DNA of 64,000 nucleotides, from positions 4,402,001-4,466,000 of the forward strand of contig NVQB01000001.1 in NCBI GenBank assembly GCA_002319075.1. The letters run 5' to 3'. Below the pieces are notes generated by a model. The model was given only the letters and a program-made list of their open reading frames with translations. It ran no database searches and was not told the DNA's origin. Source of the DNA: Sphingobacteriaceae bacterium (lineage in GTDB: Bacteria; Bacteroidota; Bacteroidia; B-17B0; Aurantibacillaceae). A program made the translations under genes and the position numbers. Below are positions 60,430 to 64,000 of this stretch, piece by piece; position 1 is the stretch's first letter; every line of letters begins with the position of its first letter.

Positions 60430-61941
60430 ATGTTACAACAACTCATTTCAAATATTAAAAGCAAATTGAATCTTTTTGATTACACGCTATTGATATTTAT
60501 CATTATGATGTCTCAGGATCGCATCCCTGTTAAATTGGCGGCCATCATTTTTATTTTTATACTACGTTTTAATTTAAAATTCGGGCTTAAAGACAAGAGA
60601 CTTCCTTTGTTTTATTTGTTTATCATAGCTGGGGAAGTTGTAAAGTACTTTTTAATGGGCAATCTCTACCTGGGTAACTGGGCCACTGTGTTAGTGAGTT
60701 CGTTGTATTGGGGAATGAGTTTTTTAGCATTGCATCAGGTTAAACTAAGTATTGAAAAGAATGGGTACGAAAAATCTGAAAATACTTTGAAGGCTTTCAC
60801 ACTCTTAAATTTTGCAGTATGTATTGGGCAGTTTATTCATGTAATGATTCTAACACATTCTCTGAATCCCTATTCGGTGCATGTATTAGCGCCTGATATT
60901 CGTTTTCCGGATGTCATGTTTCCGTATGGTCAGTCTTCAGGCGACCAGATTCGCGGTATTTTTTACGATAATCACATTAATGCCATAGCTTCACAACTTT
61001 GTTTTATCTTCTTTATTTATAACAGAAAATACCTTTTCGCCTTCTTGACTTTTGTCATTATTGCAGTAATTTGTTTTAACTTGGTTACTCTTACAACATT
61101 GCTTGCTCTTGCGGTTCTGTTTTTTGTACTGAAAGAAAAAAAGGCAAAATTATTTATTTCTTCTCTGGTGCTTCTTACGGCACTTTTTTACGCGTTCGTA
61201 ACACCAGAAAATGCTGGTTATCTGAGGGAGCGGATTCTGAAGTCGGCTTCTTCGGCAATGAGCAACGAATATCCTCTCATCGCCGAGAGCAAACCAGTAG
61301 AAAACAAGCCTGTAACAGTGGATACGAATGTTAAGAGTAGAGACACGCAAACAGAAAACACTCCCCGGCAGGTTATACCAAGCGCACCAGTGGTAGCAGT
61401 CGATGAAACTTTGCTGAATATAGATTCCTCTTATAATTTTGATAAAGTTTCGGGAAAGAGAATAAGTTACACGCAAACTCTTAAATTTTTAAAAACAAAA
61501 TATGCTTACACAGCCTTAGGTTCAGGAGCGGGAATGTTTTCTTCTAAACTCGCCAATAATTTTTCAGGAGTATTTTACGGTCCAACGCTTCTTAACAAAA
61601 ATTTACCAGTTCCTTCTTATAAGGTATTTAACGCCTATCATGGTTCGTTGTACCGGTATATCAAAGGCCTGGAGATTGGTAAACACTCCATAAATAATTT
61701 CCCCAACGGGGTTTACGATCAGTTGCTGTCTGAGTATGGTCTTGTAGGTTTAATTTTGTTTTTTTGTTTTTACATAGGCTTTTTTGTGAAGCGCTTTCGT
61801 CAGCTCACTTTTGGTTTAGTGTTAATTCCTTTGCTGTTAATAGGATTTAATTATGGCTATTTTTTCGAGTCACTCGATATTACTATTTTCTTTGAATTTT
61901 TAATGTTTCTGGATTTAAGTAAAAAAAGTAAGTTGTCTTAA
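60430..61941 (+). CDS. O-antigen polymerase / ligase-like membrane protein (Wzy candidate)
   Basis: 503 residues with about eleven hydrophobic helices and a large hydrophilic loop (about 270-400) between the last ones, as in Wzy and WaaL proteins. There, SKPVENKPVTVDTNVKSRD... forms an unusual Pro/Thr-rich stretch. No characteristic motif can be read with certainty; the call rests on topology and position between Wzx, GT4 and GT2 genes. Stop and the following start overlap (TTAATG, 1 nt). It could instead be a lipid-A ligase-like protein, but Wzy is favoured. Confidence 0.7.
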   Translation: MLQQLISNIKSKLNLFDYTLLIFIIMMSQDRIPVKLAAIIFIFILRFNLKFGLKDKRLPLFYLFIIAGEVVKYFLMGNLYLGNWATVLVSSLYWGMSFLALHQVKLSIEKNGYEKSENTLKAFTLLNFAVCIGQFIHVMILTHSLNPYSVHVLAPDIRFPDVMFPYGQSSGDQIRGIFYDNHINAIASQLCFIFFIYNRKYLFAFLTFVIIAVICFNLVTLTTLLALAVLFFVLKEKKAKLFISSLVLLTALFYAFVTPENAGYLRERILKSASSAMSNEYPLIAESKPVENKPVTVDTNVKSRDTQTENTPRQVIPSAPVVAVDETLLNIDSSYNFDKVSGKRISYTQTLKFLKTKYAYTALGSGAGMFSSKLANNFSGVFYGPTLLNKNLPVPSYKVFNAYHGSLYRYIKGLEIGKHSINNFPNGVYDQLLSEYGLVGLILFFCFYIGFFVKRFRQLTFGLVLIPLLLIGFNYGYFFESLDITIFFEFLMFLDLSKKSKLS

Positions 61942-62738
61942 TGCTCGTATCTATTGTTATTCCGTGTTATAATTACGCACTGTTTTTAAACGATGCTGTT
62001 CAAAGTGTAGTGGATCAAACCTACACAAAATGGGAGTGTCTTATAATAGATGATGGCTCAAAAGACAACACAGCCGAAGTGGCAAAACAGCTTGCTGAAA
62101 AACATACAGGTGTTTATTATCATTACAAAGATAATGGCGGACTTTCCTCTGCCCGCAATTATGGTATCGAACGCGCTAAAGGTAGTTTTATCTGTTTTCT
62201 CGATGCAGATGATTTACTCGACAAAAATAAGCTTCTTAAACAAGTCGATTGTTTTACGCAAAATCCTAATGCGGATATTGTTTACGGTAAGGCAATGTTT
62301 TTTGAGACCTCCGACCCTTCAAAAATTTATGGAAATAAATTGAAATCAAAAGAGTCTTCCCTGCCCACTTTTAGTGGTAAAGGAACTAAATTGATAGCTT
62401 TATTAACTGAACAAAATTTAACTGTGGTAAGTTCGCCCCTGTTGCGTATACAGGTTTTCGCAAAAACAGGAAATTTTGATCCTGCTTATAAGTCCTACGA
62501 AGACTGGCATTTCTGGATAAGATGTGCCCTTGCGGGAATCGAATTTAAGTATTGCGGGCAGCCGGCAGTTTCTACATACATTAGATTTGGTCACGAAAGT
62601 ATGATGTCCGACAAACGTAAGCTAATTCTTGCAGGAGTTCAGCTTCGAAAATTTATGGCAAAAAATTTGCCTCTGCGTTTTAAAGTATATAATTTTTATA
62701 GGCTTACCAGATCAAGACTTAAATTATTTATTTCATGA
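61941..62738 (+). CDS. Glycosyltransferase family 2 (GT-A), first
   Basis: 265 residues. SIVIPCYNYALFLNDAVQSVVDQTYTKWECLIIDDGSKDNT (about 3-43) is the family N-terminus with the nucleotide-binding Asp pair, then ARNYGIERAKGSFICFLDADDLLD (about 70-93) with the DxD-like metal site. It lacks a membrane helix. It transfers an inverting sugar in the polysaccharide unit; donor and acceptor are not known. Coupled both to Wzy (1-nt overlap) and to the next GT2 gene (ATGA overlap). Confidence 0.9.
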   Translation: MLVSIVIPCYNYALFLNDAVQSVVDQTYTKWECLIIDDGSKDNTAEVAKQLAEKHTGVYYHYKDNGGLSSARNYGIERAKGSFICFLDADDLLDKNKLLKQVDCFTQNPNADIVYGKAMFFETSDPSKIYGNKLKSKESSLPTFSGKGTKLIALLTEQNLTVVSSPLLRIQVFAKTGNFDPAYKSYEDWHFWIRCALAGIEFKYCGQPAVSTYIRFGHESMMSDKRKLILAGVQLRKFMAKNLPLRFKVYNFYRLTRSRLKLFIS

Positions 62739-63667
62739 AGTATACAGCTATTTTGGTTATAAACTGGAATGGTGGCGCCGATACTATCCGCTGCCTTGAA
62801 TCATTACTCCCCACTTTAACGCCAACAGAGTTTTTATTTTTAATCGACAATGGTTCAACGGATACTTCGGTTACAGACATCAAATCTTTCTTTACTGCGA
62901 AAGGGCTCACGTTGAGGTCTACGCACCGGGAAAACTTCGTTCAGAATTTTGATCTCCAGCAAAAATGGTATTTGGTAACAAATTCAGAAAACCTGGGCTT
63001 CGGTGCCGGAAATAATGTTGTTCTTAAATATCTGAAAGATCTGGATAAAAATTTTGAGTTCGCCTGGCTCTTAAATAATGATGCTGTGCCTGAGCAGAAG
63101 GCTCTGGCGCTTTTAAAGCAAAAGCTTTCACAAGACCCAACAATTGGAGCAGCAGGCTCTCTCTTGCTAAACTATCCAGACAATGGATTGATTCAGTGCA
63201 CAGGAGTTAAACATTATAAGTTTTTCGGAGTTTCAAAACTTATAAATAAAAATAAGCCTTATAAAGAGCTGGACAGAAAACACGAGATAAACTTTGATTA
63301 TTTAAATGGAGCCAGCTTGCTGCTTAATCTTGGCGCACTTGAAAAAACCGGCTATTTTGACGAAAGGTTTTTTCTGTATTCAGAGGAGCTGGATCTTGAA
63401 TTACGGTTGCAGCAAAACAATTACCGGCTCGTGCTGGACCTCGACAGTACAGTGTACCACAAGCTGGGCGGGGGCACAAACAGAAAAAAATACCTTTTTT
63501 ACTACTATTATAATACTTCAGCGGTGCTGTTAAGCAGAAAGCATTATGGCGTGTTTTATACCACCTGTGCAATTGTTAACTTACTTGCCATCACCTGTAT
63601 TCGAACATTTCCATCTTTTAAAAGTTTTAAATGGGGAATAAAAGGTATTTTAACCGGACTTAAGTGA
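62735..63667 (+). CDS. Glycosyltransferase family 2, second (rhamnosyltransferase-like)
   Basis: 310 residues. ILVINWNGGADTIRCLESLL (about 5-24), SENLGFGAGNNVVLKYL (about 83-99), FAWLLNNDAVPEQKALALL (about 107-125), and the late FDERFFLYSEELDLELRL (about 207-224) with the catalytic acidic residues match GT2 rhamnosyl- or related transferases such as WbbL. A C-terminal hydrophobic stretch may attach to the membrane. Its stop overlaps the next gene by 4 nt (GTGA), so the last three genes are tightly coupled. Confidence 0.9.
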   Translation: MKYTAILVINWNGGADTIRCLESLLPTLTPTEFLFLIDNGSTDTSVTDIKSFFTAKGLTLRSTHRENFVQNFDLQQKWYLVTNSENLGFGAGNNVVLKYLKDLDKNFEFAWLLNNDAVPEQKALALLKQKLSQDPTIGAAGSLLLNYPDNGLIQCTGVKHYKFFGVSKLINKNKPYKELDRKHEINFDYLNGASLLLNLGALEKTGYFDERFFLYSEELDLELRLQQNNYRLVLDLDSTVYHKLGGGTNRKKYLFYYYYNTSAVLLSRKHYGVFYTTCAIVNLLAITCIRTFPSFKSFKWGIKGILTGLK

Positions 63668-64000
63668 AATTTACTACAAACATATTTGGATATAATTTTA
63701 TTTGCGACACTAGCTACGAAGCTTTGTCAGATGAAATTATTGCTGAAATAAGTTCAGGTACTTTAGGCATTAGCAATTTTATTACGCCAAATGCTCACGG
63801 CATTAATATGTACGCCAAATATCCTGAACTGAACGAATTTTGTAAACACTCAAAATATGTTTTACCAGATGGACAACCCCTTGTATGGTTGAGTAAATTT
63901 ACAAAGCATCCCATAAAAAAGCGTTTAACAGGCAGTGATTTCTTTCCCGTTATTTTTAATAAAGTAAAAACGAGAGACTTTAGATGTCTTTTTATTTTGA
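63664..64000 (+). CDS. WecG/TagA/CpsF-type glycosyltransferase, 5' part
   Basis: The first 112 codons, beginning with GTG 63664 inside the stop of the GT2 gene, read KFTTNIFGYNFICDTSYEAL... FITPNAHGINMYAKYPEL... YVLPDGQPLVWLSKF... LTGSDFFP. This is the GT26 (WecG/TagA/CpsF) pattern, with the PNAHGxN, LPDGQPxVW and LTGSDFFP blocks. Family members transfer ManNAc, ManNAcA or other sugars to GlcNAc-PP-undecaprenol. WecA and WecB in the same window make a ManNAc product plausible. The gene runs off the window end. Confidence 0.88.
   Translation, partial: MKFTTNIFGYNFICDTSYEALSDEIIAEISSGTLGISNFITPNAHGINMYAKYPELNEFCKHSKYVLPDGQPLVWLSKFTKHPIKKRLTGSDFFPVIFNKVKTRDFRCLFIL

Overview
The window looks like an AT-rich chromosomal segment of a Bacteroidota bacterium, probably Flavobacteriia- or Sphingobacteriia-like; I cannot place it lower. 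The signs are a type IX secretion (T9SS) C-terminal sorting domain, a TonB-dependent receptor paired with a DUF4249 lipoprotein, TAnnTTTG-type -7 promoter boxes, weak Shine-Dalgarno signals with several TTG/GTG starts, and the MoxR/DUF58/DUF4129/DUF4350/SpoIIM gene block. No tRNA, rRNA, CRISPR array, transposase or integrase gene was seen. Family names are recalled from protein motifs, not from a search.

Layout. 1-5.6 kb: the end of an HU gene with its terminator, then minus-strand envelope genes (serine hydrolase, lipoprotein, TMTC-like TPR membrane protein, DUF5808 protein, GT9 glycosyltransferase) and MiaE. 5.6-14.8 kb, plus strand: an RsmI-like methyltransferase, a PgpH-type c-di-AMP phosphodiesterase, then a polysaccharide block (Wza-like SLBB lipoprotein, Wzc-like tyrosine kinase, RfbC, WecA) and a LysM lytic transglycosylase. 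14.8-20.24 kb: an accessory island of mostly minus-strand, unrelated single genes separated by long imperfect inverted repeats that look like integron attC sites, with no integrase visible. 20.5-21.8 kb: three tandem ssb genes, two of them copies of one 437-bp unit. 21.8-26.3 kb: MFS transporter, RadC, a UvrD/FBH1-like helicase, a frameshifted DUF6934 gene and its small partner. 26.3-36.4 kb: WecB, a membrane/MoxR block (RDD, SpoIIM, DUF4129, DUF4350, MoxR, DUF58) and four tandem DUF805 paralogues.

36.4-42 kb: rnpB, a NUDIX protein, PyrE and small conserved proteins. 42-52.4 kb, minus strand: DUF4249 and TonB receptor, an AlgJ/AlgI-like polysaccharide O-acetylation pair, and a 1361-residue T9SS cargo with 13 Ig-like repeats. 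52.5-57.6 kb: UvrA, an O-methyltransferase, a conserved unknown, and a polyprenyl-phosphate sugar-1-phosphate transferase. 57.7-64 kb, plus strand: a tightly coupled polysaccharide locus (Wzx, GT4, Wzy, two GT2, a WecG/TagA enzyme cut by the window end).

How the genes fit together: the envelope polysaccharide theme is spread over several loci. WecA would load GlcNAc-1-P on undecaprenyl phosphate, WecB would supply UDP-ManNAc, the WecG/TagA-type enzyme could add it, RfbC serves dTDP-rhamnose synthesis, Wzx and Wzy flip and polymerise, Wza and Wzc export, and the AlgI/AlgJ-like pair may acetylate. The most unusual part is 15-20.3 kb, a probable integrase-less cassette array (CALIN) beside a recently amplified ssb cluster.
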